This document shows, piece after piece, positions 8,245 to 16,949 of a DNA stretch of 64,000 bases. The position numbers were made by a program, and so were the translations under genes. This stretch comes from Idiomarina xiamenensis 10-D-4 (lineage in GTDB: Bacteria > Pseudomonadota > Gammaproteobacteria > Enterobacterales > Alteromonadaceae). The number at the start of each line of letters is the position of its first letter. Within the stretch, counting starts at the first letter, position 1. Location of the stretch: assembly GCF_000299895.1 (NCBI RefSeq), contig NZ_AMRG01000004.1, positions 62,001-126,000 on the forward strand, given 5' to 3'. The notes below the pieces were generated by a model, which was given only the letters and a program-made list of their open reading frames with translations, searched no databases and was not told the origin of the DNA.

Positions 8245-9234
8245 CTAACGCTGTCCTGATTTTACCGTATCAGCAGCACGAAACAGCCGCGGTAATTTCT
8301 CGCCTAGCTGCCGTAATAGCGGTTTATAAATACCCGCTAAACGCGGCCTTTTAACATGCTGAAACGGCATCGGACGGCATAATGCCATGCAATGATAACC
8401 CAAGCGTGCGGTGAGTAACCCTGCGCCCAATCCTTGTCCAGCACGCAACGACAGCTTACCAGCAAGCTCGGCACCGAGCATGCTACCGCCCACATCGGTC
8501 ACGATTTCACTGAATCCAGCATAAGCAATATTGGTAAATATCTTGCGCCATAAACGTATTCGGCTCCAATAGCCTAACTCAACCCCATAAAGCCCAGCGA
8601 TACGATTGATCATGCGTTGATTACGCCAAAGCACCAATAGCATATCCAATATCGCGCTGGGACTGGCAGCGACTAAAATGGCAGCTTCCATCGACCAACG
8701 ACTGACCTCACGTTCGGCCGCGCTATCAACTTTTTGCAGAATATCGAGTTCGAAGCGTTGACGTAACTCGGCTGGATGCCAATGGTCGCTATCCTGTTGC
8801 TGCCACAATTGGGTCAAATCGTCACGTTGCAGCTCAGCCAGCAGTGACTCCGCAGAAAAAGGCTGCTGCGCATCTTGCATGGCTTGTTGGCGCCGCCAAC
8901 GGCGCTTCAATTTTACCATTCGCCACCACTCGCGCAACGACAACGCTAATACCGCAAGCAACAATAAACCAATGGCGATGGTCCACAGCGTGCCCAACCA
9001 CGCATGTTGCTGCCAACTACTTTGAATAAACAGTACCGTCTCCACCGCCGCCGCCAGCAACAACAGCACAAAGCCCGCGCTTAACCAGCGCCACAGGCGA
9101 GCGGATTTAGGCTGATCGGTTTGCAGCGGTGGCTCATGCAACAATTCCTGCTGTTCGCTTTCTGCCAACTGTTCGAGTGGCTGCTCGGCATCAAAGTACC
9201 GAGGCTGGCGACGCGCTTGCGGGTTATCACTCAC
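8245..9234 (-). CDS. ycjF: YcjF family membrane protein (DUF697)
   Basis: A 329-residue inner-membrane protein of the YcjF/DUF697 family, co-expressed with Psp genes in enterobacteria; its biochemical role is unknown. The N-terminal about 45 residues are acidic and Gln-rich. Two hydrophobic segments follow at roughly 47-72 and 78-100. The C-terminal half carries the conserved DUF697 region with many Gly/Ala (ILVAASPSAILDMLLVLW). Its start overlaps the ycjX stop by four bases, so it is the last gene of pspABC-ycjX-ycjF. The gap after it has no obvious terminator. Confidence 0.88.
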   Translation of the reverse strand: MSDNPQARRQPRYFDAEQPLEQLAESEQQELLHEPPLQTDQPKSARLWRWLSAGFVLLLLAAAVETVLFIQSSWQQHAWLGTLWTIAIGLLLLAVLALSLREWWRMVKLKRRWRRQQAMQDAQQPFSAESLLAELQRDDLTQLWQQQDSDHWHPAELRQRFELDILQKVDSAAEREVSRWSMEAAILVAASPSAILDMLLVLWRNQRMINRIAGLYGVELGYWSRIRLWRKIFTNIAYAGFSEIVTDVGGSMLGAELAGKLSLRAGQGLGAGLLTARLGYHCMALCRPMPFQHVKRPRLAGIYKPLLRQLGEKLPRLFRAADTVKSGQR

Positions 9235-10652
9235 AGTTTGTCTCCTAGCAAATAATCGATGACCTGATCCAGCCGAATATGGGGTAATGGTGAGCTGGCT
9301 CCGCTAAATACGGGGTCGAAGCACGGATAGTTAAATGCTTGCTGCCAGTCTTTACTTTGCGGTAACTGATTGGGTACCCAGCCCGGATCAACCGTCACCG
9401 ACTGCCCTTGTTGCACACCTTGCAATACCTGTTGCTGGTTAACTTTTCCCGCTTGTGTGGTTCGTAGCGCCGCCACACTCAACACGCGGTGGTCAATGCG
9501 GTCATAACGTAAACGTTGGCGCGCCGGTTGTATTAGCTGCTCTAACAGTTCGGCCAACGCCGGGTGTTGATCCGGGGTTACCTGATCGGCTTGCGATGCG
9601 ACAAACAACACGCGTTCAATGGTCGGTGAAAATAAACGCTTAAATAGACTATTATGACCATAGGCAAAGCTACTCATTAATTGCGTCAAGGCAAATCGTA
9701 AGTCGTCAAAAGCGGCTTCACCACGACGCAGCGCACCCAATACATCAACCAATACGATTTGTCGGTTAAACCGCAAAAAATGCTGTTCATAAAAAGGCTT
9801 AACGACTTGCTCGCAGTAATAGTTATAACGCTTTTCTAATTGTTCAAATAGTGTCTGCTGCACGGAGTTCTGCGGTGCGGCGGCTAATGGCCAAGGAAAA
9901 AATGCTAAAGCCGGCGCGCCAGCAAGCTCACCAGGCAACAATAAACGCCCAGGTTGCAACCAATACAAACCCGCTTGTTCACGACACTCCTGTAAAAACT
10001 GCTGAAATTGTTGAGCCAGCGAACGTATATGTTGATCGCTGTGCGGCAACGCGCTGTCGCTATCAGTGGTCAACCACTGCTGTGCTGCGCTTAACCAAGG
10101 TTTTGCTAACGCTTGCCGTGGCGCTGTTTGTAATAATTGCCGCTGTTGCTCGCTCCACTGCGCATAACTCTGCTGTAATAAGGGTAAATCAAGCAGCCAC
10201 TCACCTGGGTAATCTAAGATATCGAGGGTGGTGTTGCGCACCTCTTGTAATTGATTTAGTAGTCGCCCCAAGCCACGTCGCTTGGGTGTGCTACGCAATT
10301 GCAGACGAATCTCACTTAAGCCCCGGGTCGATTGTGGCCAACTCGAGGGCGTCGCCGTTAGCCTTTGCAAGGCCGCCTCATAATCAAAACGCGGTATCGA
10401 CCAATCGGGCTGTGCAACTAATTTAGCGCCCAAGTAACGCCCACTCTGCCAAGCTTGCCAGAACGGTAAATGATGGCTATCGGCGGCGTGTAACAGTTGG
10501 TCAATTAAAGCAGTATTAAAAGCGGTTTTGCCAGCGCCACTTAAGCCCGTAACGGCGAGTCTGACATGATGGTCAAGCCCGCGAGCAACGAGGTCGCGGG
10601 CTTGTTGGCTAAGTTGTTGACTTTGACGGCGTACACGAGACTTCAATGTCAC
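9231..10652 (-). CDS. ycjX: YcjX family P-loop NTPase
   Basis: A 473-residue stress protein of the YcjX (DUF463) family, a GTPase-like P-loop protein induced with the Psp response. The Walker A motif GLSGAGKT is at 36-43, and IVLVDVLGALRRG is a candidate Walker B/G3-like segment further on. There is no signal peptide or membrane segment; it is thought to act at the cytoplasmic membrane face with YcjF. Its ATG overlaps the pspC stop by four bases. High Gln content (polar runs such as QQSYAQWSEQQRQ) is typical of this genome. Confidence 0.9.
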   Translation of the reverse strand: MTLKSRVRRQSQQLSQQARDLVARGLDHHVRLAVTGLSGAGKTAFNTALIDQLLHAADSHHLPFWQAWQSGRYLGAKLVAQPDWSIPRFDYEAALQRLTATPSSWPQSTRGLSEIRLQLRSTPKRRGLGRLLNQLQEVRNTTLDILDYPGEWLLDLPLLQQSYAQWSEQQRQLLQTAPRQALAKPWLSAAQQWLTTDSDSALPHSDQHIRSLAQQFQQFLQECREQAGLYWLQPGRLLLPGELAGAPALAFFPWPLAAAPQNSVQQTLFEQLEKRYNYYCEQVVKPFYEQHFLRFNRQIVLVDVLGALRRGEAAFDDLRFALTQLMSSFAYGHNSLFKRLFSPTIERVLFVASQADQVTPDQHPALAELLEQLIQPARQRLRYDRIDHRVLSVAALRTTQAGKVNQQQVLQGVQQGQSVTVDPGWVPNQLPQSKDWQQAFNYPCFDPVFSGASSPLPHIRLDQVIDYLLGDKL

Positions 10653-11050
10653 AGCTTCTTCAATTCCTTATTTAAGCTAAACTGCGGCGAGGTTACATAG
10701 GTTTCCATACGTTGTAACTGTTGCTCTAGCTCATCCATGTCTTGCTGAATATGCTGAAAAGCTTTACTTGGCGGGTCACCGGCTTCCCAAATACGGGTTT
10801 TTACACCGTGACCACGTACGCTTTCCAGCTCACCCAACTTTACCGGCGGTTTGCTATCCAAAATAAACCACAAGGCGATATAGCCGATAAAAACAAAGCC
10901 GTTGGTAAAAAATACACCGGTTAATACGATGACACGGACAATCCAAGTTTCGATGCAAAAGTAGTCGGCAATACCAGCACAAACGCCTGCGACTTTGCCT
11001 TCGGCACTATTACGATAGAGTTTGCCTCTGGCCGTAGTGTGTCTATCCAT
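10649..11050 (-). CDS. pspC: Phage shock protein C
   Basis: PspC is an inner-membrane sensor that with PspB relieves PspA inhibition of PspF under membrane stress. The protein starts MDRHTTARGKLYRNSAEGK and has the PspC-domain GVCAGIADYF, then a hydrophobic segment (VIVLTGVFFTNGFVFIGYIALWF), and a C-terminal coiled coil rich in Gln/Glu. I chose the ATG at 11050 because it forms TAATG with the pspB stop and follows a strong GGAGGA site. An ATG 15 bases upstream would put that ribosome site inside the coding sequence. Confidence 0.93.
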   Translation of the reverse strand: MDRHTTARGKLYRNSAEGKVAGVCAGIADYFCIETWIVRVIVLTGVFFTNGFVFIGYIALWFILDSKPPVKLGELESVRGHGVKTRIWEAGDPPSKAFQHIQQDMDELEQQLQRMETYVTSPQFSLNKELKKL

Positions 11051-11289
11051 TAGCGATTCCTCCACTGTGGTGCTTCGTCATCAAGAATATGCTCTAACGT
11101 TTGTATCCGTTCACGCATTTTCTCAGCCTTGGCGACCAGCTGTTGTAACTGTTCGCGTTCTTCGTCGGTTAACCCCTGACTAATCTGGCGCTTACTGCGG
11201 TAATGCATGATGACCCAGAACGGCGCTACAAAGATCATGAATAAAATGATCGGGGTAACCAATATGCCTGCCAGCGCGGTGTGATCCAT
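11050..11289 (-). CDS. pspB: Phage shock protein B
   Basis: This 79-residue inner-membrane protein has one N-terminal transmembrane helix (ILVTPIILFMIFVAPFWVIM) and a cytoplasmic coiled coil (RQISQGLTDEEREQLQQL...). This is the classic PspB layout. With PspC it transmits envelope stress to PspA. The ribosome site AAGGAAG precedes the ATG. It is separated from pspA by 85 bp that contain a strong hairpin, and it is coupled to pspC through a one-base stop/start overlap. Confidence 0.92.
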   Translation of the reverse strand: MDHTALAGILVTPIILFMIFVAPFWVIMHYRSKRQISQGLTDEEREQLQQLVAKAEKMRERIQTLEHILDDEAPQWRNR

Positions 11290-11351
11290 AGTCAGTCTTC
11301 CTTACTTTATAATGTCGTTATTGCTGCAGTACGTGATTGCTATGTTATACT

Positions 11352-11370
11352 GGGCGTCGCACCGACGCCC
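11352..11370 (-). other. Intercistronic hairpin between pspA and pspB
   Basis: A perfect 8-bp stem GGGCGTCG / CGACGCCC with a 3-base loop begins 4 bases after the pspA stop. It has no T-tract, so it is not a classic terminator. It may stabilise the pspA 3' end or attenuate pspBC, which would fit PspA being far more abundant than PspB and PspC. Confidence 0.6.
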
Positions 11371-11374
11371 ATAC

Positions 11375-12046
11375 TCATTCGGCGTCTTTTTTATCGCTCA
11401 TGCGCGCTTTTAACGCCGCCAGTTCAGCATCGACTTTGCCATCATTTTCTAACTCGGCAAATTCGTCACGTAAGGTTTTTTTACCTAAATCATAAGCATC
11501 AACCTGCGCTTCTAAATCGTCAATGCGTGATTCATAACGCTCAAAGCGGTGCATCGCGTCATCAATTTTGCCGCTGTCTACTTGCTTTTTCACTTCCAGC
11601 CGCGAACTCACTGCACGCTGACGCATGACGATCGACTTCTGCCGTGCTTTAGCATCAGCCAATTTTTCTTGTAATTGGGTGACTTCCTCACTGAGCTTAT
11701 CCAATTGCTCGTTGATGCGTCCTTCTTCACTTTGCAGCGACTCCACGCGTTCTTGCGCACGCTGCTTTTCTAATAATGCTGCGCGAGCTAAATCTTCGCG
11801 TTCTTTTGATAATGCTAACTCCGCTTTAGCCTGCCAATCGGCTTGATCGCTCTCAGCACGACTAATTTGACGTTGCACATCTTTTTTCTCAGCCAATAAA
11901 CGCGCCGACGTTGAACGGACTTCCACCAGCGTGTCTTCCATCTCTTGAATGATCAGACGCACCATTTTGGCTGGGTCTTCCGCCTTATCGAGTAACGCAT
12001 TAATGTTCGAGTTAACGATATCTGTAAAACGTGAAAAGATACCCAT
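11375..12046 (-). CDS. pspA: Phage shock protein A
   Basis: A 223-residue ESCRT-III/IM30-family protein. In resting cells it binds and inhibits PspF; under stress it oligomerises on the inner membrane and limits proton leakage. The sequence is almost wholly coiled coil. It starts MGIFSRFTDIVNSNINALL, the amphipathic membrane-binding helix of the family, and contains EDPAKMVRLIIQEMEDTL. Length matches E. coli PspA (222). It is first in the operon and transcribed away from pspF, from a probable sigma54 promoter about 87 bp upstream. Confidence 0.96.
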   Translation of the reverse strand: MGIFSRFTDIVNSNINALLDKAEDPAKMVRLIIQEMEDTLVEVRSTSARLLAEKKDVQRQISRAESDQADWQAKAELALSKEREDLARAALLEKQRAQERVESLQSEEGRINEQLDKLSEEVTQLQEKLADAKARQKSIVMRQRAVSSRLEVKKQVDSGKIDDAMHRFERYESRIDDLEAQVDAYDLGKKTLRDEFAELENDGKVDAELAALKARMSDKKDAE

Positions 12047-12132
12047 AACTGCTTCCTCGCTTTTGTGTTAAGGTCGACATCGAAAAGTCATCGATATCGG
12101 GTTTATCAATCTTGTCTCTCGTATCAATGACA

Positions 12133-12149
12133 TTCAGGAATCAGGCCAA
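12133..12149 (-). promoter_or_regulatory. Candidate sigma54 promoter of pspA
   Basis: Minus-strand TTGGCCTG-N4-CTGAA against the sigma54 consensus TTGGCACG-N4-TTGCW. The -24 GG is present and spacing is correct, but the -12 dinucleotide is GA rather than GC. Transcription would start near 12122, about 76 bases before the ATG. Support is mainly positional, with the IHF site and repeats lying upstream in the expected order. Confidence 0.45.
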
Positions 12150-12164
12150 CTTGGCAAACTCTAT

Positions 12165-12177
12165 TAAGTTACTGATT
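12165..12177 (-). promoter_or_regulatory. Candidate IHF site
   Basis: Minus-strand AATCAGTAACTTA fits the IHF core WATCAR-N4-TTR. Its centre lies about 49 bp upstream of the predicted pspA start site. In the E. coli pspA promoter IHF bends DNA between the sigma54 promoter and the PspF sites. Confidence 0.45.
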
Positions 12178-12192
12178 AGCAATATTTTTTAT

Positions 12193-12217
12193 CGAAATGA
12201 TGAATTTCTTTATTTCG
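12193..12217. promoter_or_regulatory. Inverted repeats, candidate PspF upstream activating site
   Basis: GAAAT-GATGA-ATTTC (12194-12208) lies inside a larger CGAAAT...ATTTCG pair (12193-12198 with 12212-12217). It falls 70-95 bp upstream of the predicted pspA start, in the divergent pspA/pspF spacer, where PspF enhancer sites lie in enterobacteria. The sequence is A+T-rich, so chance is possible. Confidence 0.4.
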
Positions 12218-12274
12218 CCAAAGTTATCAAATACACTAACAGTTAGCTAAACATACTAATAATTAGGTCAAAAC

Positions 12275-13390
12275 ATGAGTCGTTTTCGCCAAGCCGATAA
12301 TCTGATTGGTCAGTCCAACAGTTTTTTAGAGGTGCTTGAGCACGTCTCGCAAGTGGCTCCGCTGGATAAACCGGTATTAATTATCGGTGAGCGTGGTACC
12401 GGCAAGGAACTGATCGCGGCGCGCCTGCATTATTTGTCAAAACGCTGGGAACAAAATTATCTCAAGCTGAACTGTGCCGCGCTGAACGACAACTTGTTGG
12501 AAAGCGAACTCTTTGGGCACGAATCGGGTGCCTTTACCGGCGCCAGCAAACGTCATGAGGGTCGTTTTGAACGCGCCGACGGCGGCTCATTGTTCCTTGA
12601 CGAGTTGGCGACCACGCCAGCCTTAGTACAAGAAAAACTGTTGCGCGTTATCGAATACGGAGAGTTTGAGCGCGTCGGCGGCTCGCGTCCAGTGAAAGTC
12701 GATGTCCGCTTGATCGCCGCAACCAACGAAGACTTACCGCAGTTGGCCGAAGCCGGAGAGTTCCGTGCCGACTTACTCGATCGACTGGCGTTTGACGTGA
12801 TCACCCTGCCACCATTGCGCGAACGACGCGAAGATATTCTGCTATTAGCCGAACATTTTGCGGTGAACATGGCGCGCGAACTGGATTATGAGTTATTCAG
12901 CGGCTTTACCGATAAAGCTCGGCAGCGATTACTGGACTATCATTGGCCTGGCAACGTACGCGAGTTGAAAAATGTGATTGAGCGTAGCGTCTACCGAGTC
13001 GGTAGCGGTCAGCTACCGGTCAGCGACATTGTTATCGACCCTTTTCATAGCCCGTATCGTCCGCAAGCCGCCGCCCATCGCCTTGCTAACCATAGCAGTC
13101 AGAGCCACAGCGACAGCAACGCGCACACGCCAGCAAGCGCAGCGAGCAGCGATGCAGCGGCGAGTGCCAACAACGACGACAGTAAAGCGGCATCACTGCT
13201 TAGCAACCTGCCACAACAGCCCGTCGACTTTAAGCAATTATCGCAGGATTATGAAGTACAACTGCTACAACATGCTCTTAGTCACTGCCAATTTAATCAA
13301 AAGAAAACCGCAAGTTGGCTTGGCTTAACCTATCACCAGTTACGTGGTTATTTGAAGAAGTATCAATTGCTTGAAGGGCAAGCCAATTAA
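12275..13390 (+). CDS. pspF: PspF, sigma54-dependent activator of the phage shock response
   Basis: This AAA+ enhancer-binding protein activates pspA through sigma54. It lacks an N-terminal receiver or sensor domain, as PspF does. Walker A GERGTGKE is at 38-45, the sigma54-contact loop GAFTGA at 85-90, Walker B ending D109-E110, and the arginine-finger region follows. W58 in YLSKRWEQ matches the E. coli tryptophan loop that contacts PspA. A C-terminal Fis-type helix-turn-helix lies near 335-365. At 371 residues it is longer than E. coli PspF (about 325). The extra length is a low-complexity Ala/Ser/His/Asn linker at about 265-310. It is divergent from pspA. Confidence 0.95.
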   Translation: MSRFRQADNLIGQSNSFLEVLEHVSQVAPLDKPVLIIGERGTGKELIAARLHYLSKRWEQNYLKLNCAALNDNLLESELFGHESGAFTGASKRHEGRFERADGGSLFLDELATTPALVQEKLLRVIEYGEFERVGGSRPVKVDVRLIAATNEDLPQLAEAGEFRADLLDRLAFDVITLPPLRERREDILLLAEHFAVNMARELDYELFSGFTDKARQRLLDYHWPGNVRELKNVIERSVYRVGSGQLPVSDIVIDPFHSPYRPQAAAHRLANHSSQSHSDSNAHTPASAASSDAAASANNDDSKAASLLSNLPQQPVDFKQLSQDYEVQLLQHALSHCQFNQKKTASWLGLTYHQLRGYLKKYQLLEGQAN

Positions 13391-13391
13391 T

Positions 13392-15032
13392 ATGAAGATT
13401 CGCTCCACATTGCTATCCACTGGCTGGCTATCGTTAGTCGGCGTCTTATTAGCCGGCTGTCAGCCCCAACAACGACCTGAGCCGTTACAGCAGGGCTTAA
13501 TTTATTGTTCCGAGGGCAACCCTGAAAGCTTTAACCCGCAGCTCGGCACCTCGGGCACCACCATTGATGCGACCGCCGCCCAGCTCTATGACCGTTTGCT
13601 TGACTACGATGCCGATGAGAAACGATTTTTACCGGCGCTGGCAACCGATTGGCAAGTGTTAGATGACGGCCATCGTTATCGGTTTCATTTACGCCACGAT
13701 GTGCAGTTTCACCACACCGACTATTTCAGCCCCAGTCGAACTTTTAACGCCGATGACGTATTATTCAGTTTTCGCCGCTGGCTCGATAAAAACTCGGCCT
13801 ACCATCGCGTTAACGGTGGTAGCTACCCGTTTTTTACCGCAACGGGGTTAGATCAGCTCATCACTGCGGTCACCAAAGTCGATGACTACACCGTCGATAT
13901 CGAATTACAGTATTCTGATAGCTCTTTTTTGGCGAATTTGGCGTCTGACTTTGCCATTATTCTCTCCGCTGAGTACGCACAGCAATTGCAAGCTAACGGT
14001 TATCCAGAGCGAATTGATCGGCTGCCGATTGGTACTGGGCCTTTTGTCTTTGAACAGTTCCGCAAAGATGTACTGATTCGGTATCAGCGTAATCCCGATT
14101 ACTGGCGCGAAGGGCCCTATATAGAGCAATTAGTGTATTCCATTACCCCAAACGCTAATAAGCGTATGCTGAAACTACTGACCGGCGAATGTGACGTCAT
14201 TCCCTATCCATTGATCAGCGAAATCGATACCTTGGTGGACAACCGTAGCATTGATGTTAGCAGCGAAATCAGCCCCAATGTCGCATTTTGGGCGTTTAAC
14301 ACCGAGCGCCCTCCCTTTGATGATGCGCGAGTGCGACGAGCTTTGAGTTATGCCATTAATCAAGCCGCCATCATTCAGGCCATCTACTACGGTAATGCCA
14401 AACAAGCCGACTCGTTATTGCCACAGACATCGTGGGCGTTCGCCAATGTCAGTGAAGCTTACGAGTACAACCCTGCGCGCGCTCGCCAACTGCTAGACGA
14501 AGCGGGTTACGGGCGCCTCAGCATCGACATCTGGGCGATGCCGGTACAGCGCGCCTATAACCCGAATGCCTACCGTATGGCCGAGTTGATTCAAGCTGAT
14601 TTAGCTCGTATCGGCGTCGATGCTCATATCATTAGTTATGAATGGAATACCTTTAGACGCCGTTTAGCTCGGGGCGAGCATGACTCGGTACTGATCGGTT
14701 GGTCTGCTGACAACGCCGACCCCGATAACTTTTTTCGGCCATTACTAAGTTGCGCCGCGGTGGCTACTGGTAATAACCGCGCCAATTGGTGCAACGCCGC
14801 CTTTGATAACATCATCTTTGATGCCATTAGCAGCAGTGATCGTGAACAACGACAACGTTTATATGACCGGGCGCAACGTTTAGTTGCCGAACAAATGCCG
14901 TTAGTGCCGATAGCGCACTCGTTGCGCTATCAAGCTAGCCAAGCATCGATCAGCGGCATTAAACCACCGGCATACGGTGGTATTAGTTTTCGTCAAGCGC
15001 GCATTGACCGGGCTGCGACGGAGGAGCAATAG
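13392..15032 (+). CDS. sapA: SapA-like peptide ABC transporter substrate-binding lipoprotein
   Basis: This is the solute-binding component of the Sap/Dpp-type importer (SBP_bac_5 family, 546 residues). The N-terminus MKIRSTLLSTGWLSLVGVLL followed by AGC is a lipoprotein signal with a lipobox, so it is probably membrane-anchored; E. coli SapA is periplasmic. The N-terminal lobe begins near NPESFNPQLGTSG. The ATG at 13392 lies one base after the pspF stop; a TTG start further upstream would lie inside pspF and would spoil the signal peptide. It leads sapBCDF. Known roles of Sap include antimicrobial peptide, haem or putrescine handling; the ligand cannot be read from sequence. Confidence 0.85.
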   Translation: MKIRSTLLSTGWLSLVGVLLAGCQPQQRPEPLQQGLIYCSEGNPESFNPQLGTSGTTIDATAAQLYDRLLDYDADEKRFLPALATDWQVLDDGHRYRFHLRHDVQFHHTDYFSPSRTFNADDVLFSFRRWLDKNSAYHRVNGGSYPFFTATGLDQLITAVTKVDDYTVDIELQYSDSSFLANLASDFAIILSAEYAQQLQANGYPERIDRLPIGTGPFVFEQFRKDVLIRYQRNPDYWREGPYIEQLVYSITPNANKRMLKLLTGECDVIPYPLISEIDTLVDNRSIDVSSEISPNVAFWAFNTERPPFDDARVRRALSYAINQAAIIQAIYYGNAKQADSLLPQTSWAFANVSEAYEYNPARARQLLDEAGYGRLSIDIWAMPVQRAYNPNAYRMAELIQADLARIGVDAHIISYEWNTFRRRLARGEHDSVLIGWSADNADPDNFFRPLLSCAAVATGNNRANWCNAAFDNIIFDAISSSDREQRQRLYDRAQRLVAEQMPLVPIAHSLRYQASQASISGIKPPAYGGISFRQARIDRAATEEQ

Positions 15033-15034
15033 GC

Positions 15035-16066
15035 ATGTTATTTTTTACCTTGCGGCGCTTGCTGTTGCTACTGATCACGCTACTTATCTTGACCCTAGTG
15101 AGCTTCACCCTGATGCATTTATACCCAGGTGATACCATTGTCAATATGACCGGTATTCGTACGACTGATCCACTGTTTTATGAGCAGTTGGTTCAGCAAC
15201 GGCAACTCGATGAAAATCTCCTCGTACAATACGTCAATTACCTGACGCATCTATTACAAGGCGACTGGGGACAGTCGTTGGTGACTAACCAAGCAGTTGC
15301 CAATAGCGCGCTGCCAATTTTAATGGCAACGATTGAACTGTGTTTACTGGCGATGTTAGTGGCGATGGTATTAGGTATCCCGTTAGGCGTACTGGCGGCG
15401 GTTAAACGCGGTAGCTGGTTGGATAAACTGATCGTAATGAAGAGTTTAACCGGCTATTCAATTCCCGTCTTCTGGCTAGCACAATTGCTGATCCTATTGT
15501 TTGCAGTACAACTGAATTGGTTACCGATAACCGGCCAACTCAATCCGTTATACGATATTTCGGTTAATACTGGCTCGGTGCTCATCGACGTCATGTTGTC
15601 TGAACAACCCTATCGTTGGTCAGCCTTGCTAGATGCCCTACAACATTTATTGTTACCCGTTGTGGTGCTAGCAATGATGCCGATGACCATGTTGATTCGC
15701 ATCATGCGCAACGCCATGCTTGATGTACTTAAACGTAATTATATTAAAGCCGCGCGAGCGCGCGGATTAAGCGAGAGTAGACTACTTTGGAAGCATGCAC
15801 TACCCAATGCCATGCAGCCTCTGGTACGGCAATTGGGCTTTCAATTCAGCCTGTTGCTTACCAACGCTATTGTTACCGAAGTGATTTTTAACTGGCCGGG
15901 TATGGGTAGCTGGTTAGTGAAGGGAATTTTTGAACGCGACTACCCCGTCATTCAAGGCTGCCTGATCAGCTTAGCGTTATTTGTTTTAGTCGTTAATACA
16001 CTGGTAGAGCTCTATCACGCATGGCGCTACCCGCAAGTCAGGCAGGAACTGTATGCCGAAAGCTAA
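15035..16066 (+). CDS. sapB: SapB-like ABC transporter permease
   Basis: This inner-membrane permease of the DppB/SapB type has 343 residues and about six hydrophobic segments, the first at residues 8-30. The EAA-like cytoplasmic loop is visible as NYIKAARARGLSESRLLWKHALPNA. It begins two bases after the sapA stop and overlaps sapC by 14 bp, so the subunits are translationally linked. Together with SapC it would form the heterodimeric channel driven by SapD and SapF. Confidence 0.9.
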   Translation: MLFFTLRRLLLLLITLLILTLVSFTLMHLYPGDTIVNMTGIRTTDPLFYEQLVQQRQLDENLLVQYVNYLTHLLQGDWGQSLVTNQAVANSALPILMATIELCLLAMLVAMVLGIPLGVLAAVKRGSWLDKLIVMKSLTGYSIPVFWLAQLLILLFAVQLNWLPITGQLNPLYDISVNTGSVLIDVMLSEQPYRWSALLDALQHLLLPVVVLAMMPMTMLIRIMRNAMLDVLKRNYIKAARARGLSESRLLWKHALPNAMQPLVRQLGFQFSLLLTNAIVTEVIFNWPGMGSWLVKGIFERDYPVIQGCLISLALFVLVVNTLVELYHAWRYPQVRQELYAES

Positions 16067-16949
16067 CCTCTATTATCAAGATCGGGTGCCCTCGCCGCTC
16101 ACGCTGATCTGGCAAAACTTCAGTCGTAACCGCTTAGCCATGGCCGCGCTTTACTGTTTAGGGCTATTATTAATAACCATGTTGGCGTCACACGCGTTAG
16201 CACCCTATGACGCCAATCAGCAATTTGCAGAGAGTTTATCGGTTGCGCCCTCATGGACCGACGCCGGTGACATGCGCTATTTGTTTGGTACCGATGATTT
16301 AGGCCGAGACATGTTGTCACGCATTATTATCGGCAGCATTTATAGCTTCGGTTATCCGTTATTGATTGTACTGGTTGCCGGATTCATTGGTATCAGCTTA
16401 GGCGCCTTAGCGGGTATGAGTCGCGGGTTGAAATCGTCGAGCCTGAATCATTTACTGGATGTGCTGCTATCGATCCCGTCGTTGCTGTTAGCTTTAGTGG
16501 TTATCGCTATTTTAGGGCCGAGTTTAGAAAATGCAGTGATTGCTATCGTGTTAGTGCTGATCCCACAGTTTCTGCACGCGACCCGCAACGCCGTACGTGA
16601 TGAGCTTAAACGCGACTATGTCATCGCCTCACGATTAAACGGCGTACCACCGCGTTATTTGCTGTGGCGTGTGATCCTGCCGAATATCACACCGGTGCTG
16701 GTGATGCACATTACTCTGGGTATTTCGACCGCGATACTGGATATCGCGCTGCTTGGTTTTTTAGGCTTGGGCGCACAAGCACCGGCGCCAGAATGGGGCA
16801 CCATGTTAGCGCGTAGCCTCGATCAGGTGTACGTGTCGCCATGGACTATGGCCCTACCCGGCTTAGCCTTATTCCTGACTATCCTCAGTATTAACGTGGT
16901 GGGTGATAGCCTGCGTGCCGCCATTAAAGCGAGGGCAGAAGAATCATGA
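16053..16949 (+). CDS. sapC: SapC-like ABC transporter permease
   Basis: The second permease subunit (298 residues, DppC/SapC type). It has an N-terminal cytoplasmic stretch then a transmembrane helix (LAMAALYCLGLLLITMLA), a DLGRDMLSRIIIG motif typical of the family, and an EAA loop (YVIASRLNGVPPRYLLWRVILPN). The ATG lies inside sapB and follows an AGGA site; the stop overlaps the sapD ATG by four bases. Confidence 0.9.
   Translation: MPKANLYYQDRVPSPLTLIWQNFSRNRLAMAALYCLGLLLITMLASHALAPYDANQQFAESLSVAPSWTDAGDMRYLFGTDDLGRDMLSRIIIGSIYSFGYPLLIVLVAGFIGISLGALAGMSRGLKSSSLNHLLDVLLSIPSLLLALVVIAILGPSLENAVIAIVLVLIPQFLHATRNAVRDELKRDYVIASRLNGVPPRYLLWRVILPNITPVLVMHITLGISTAILDIALLGFLGLGAQAPAPEWGTMLARSLDQVYVSPWTMALPGLALFLTILSINVVGDSLRAAIKARAEES

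Noticed and set aside
9851-10426. 191-residue plus-strand frame inside ycjX
   Set aside because: A long frame due to composition in the opposite strand of a clear ycjX gene; low-complexity Ala/Val/Asn content and no homology recognised.
12978-13328. 116-residue plus-strand frame in the pspF 3' half
   Set aside because: It overlaps the pspF linker and helix-turn-helix in another frame; low-complexity Thr/Ala and no start signal.
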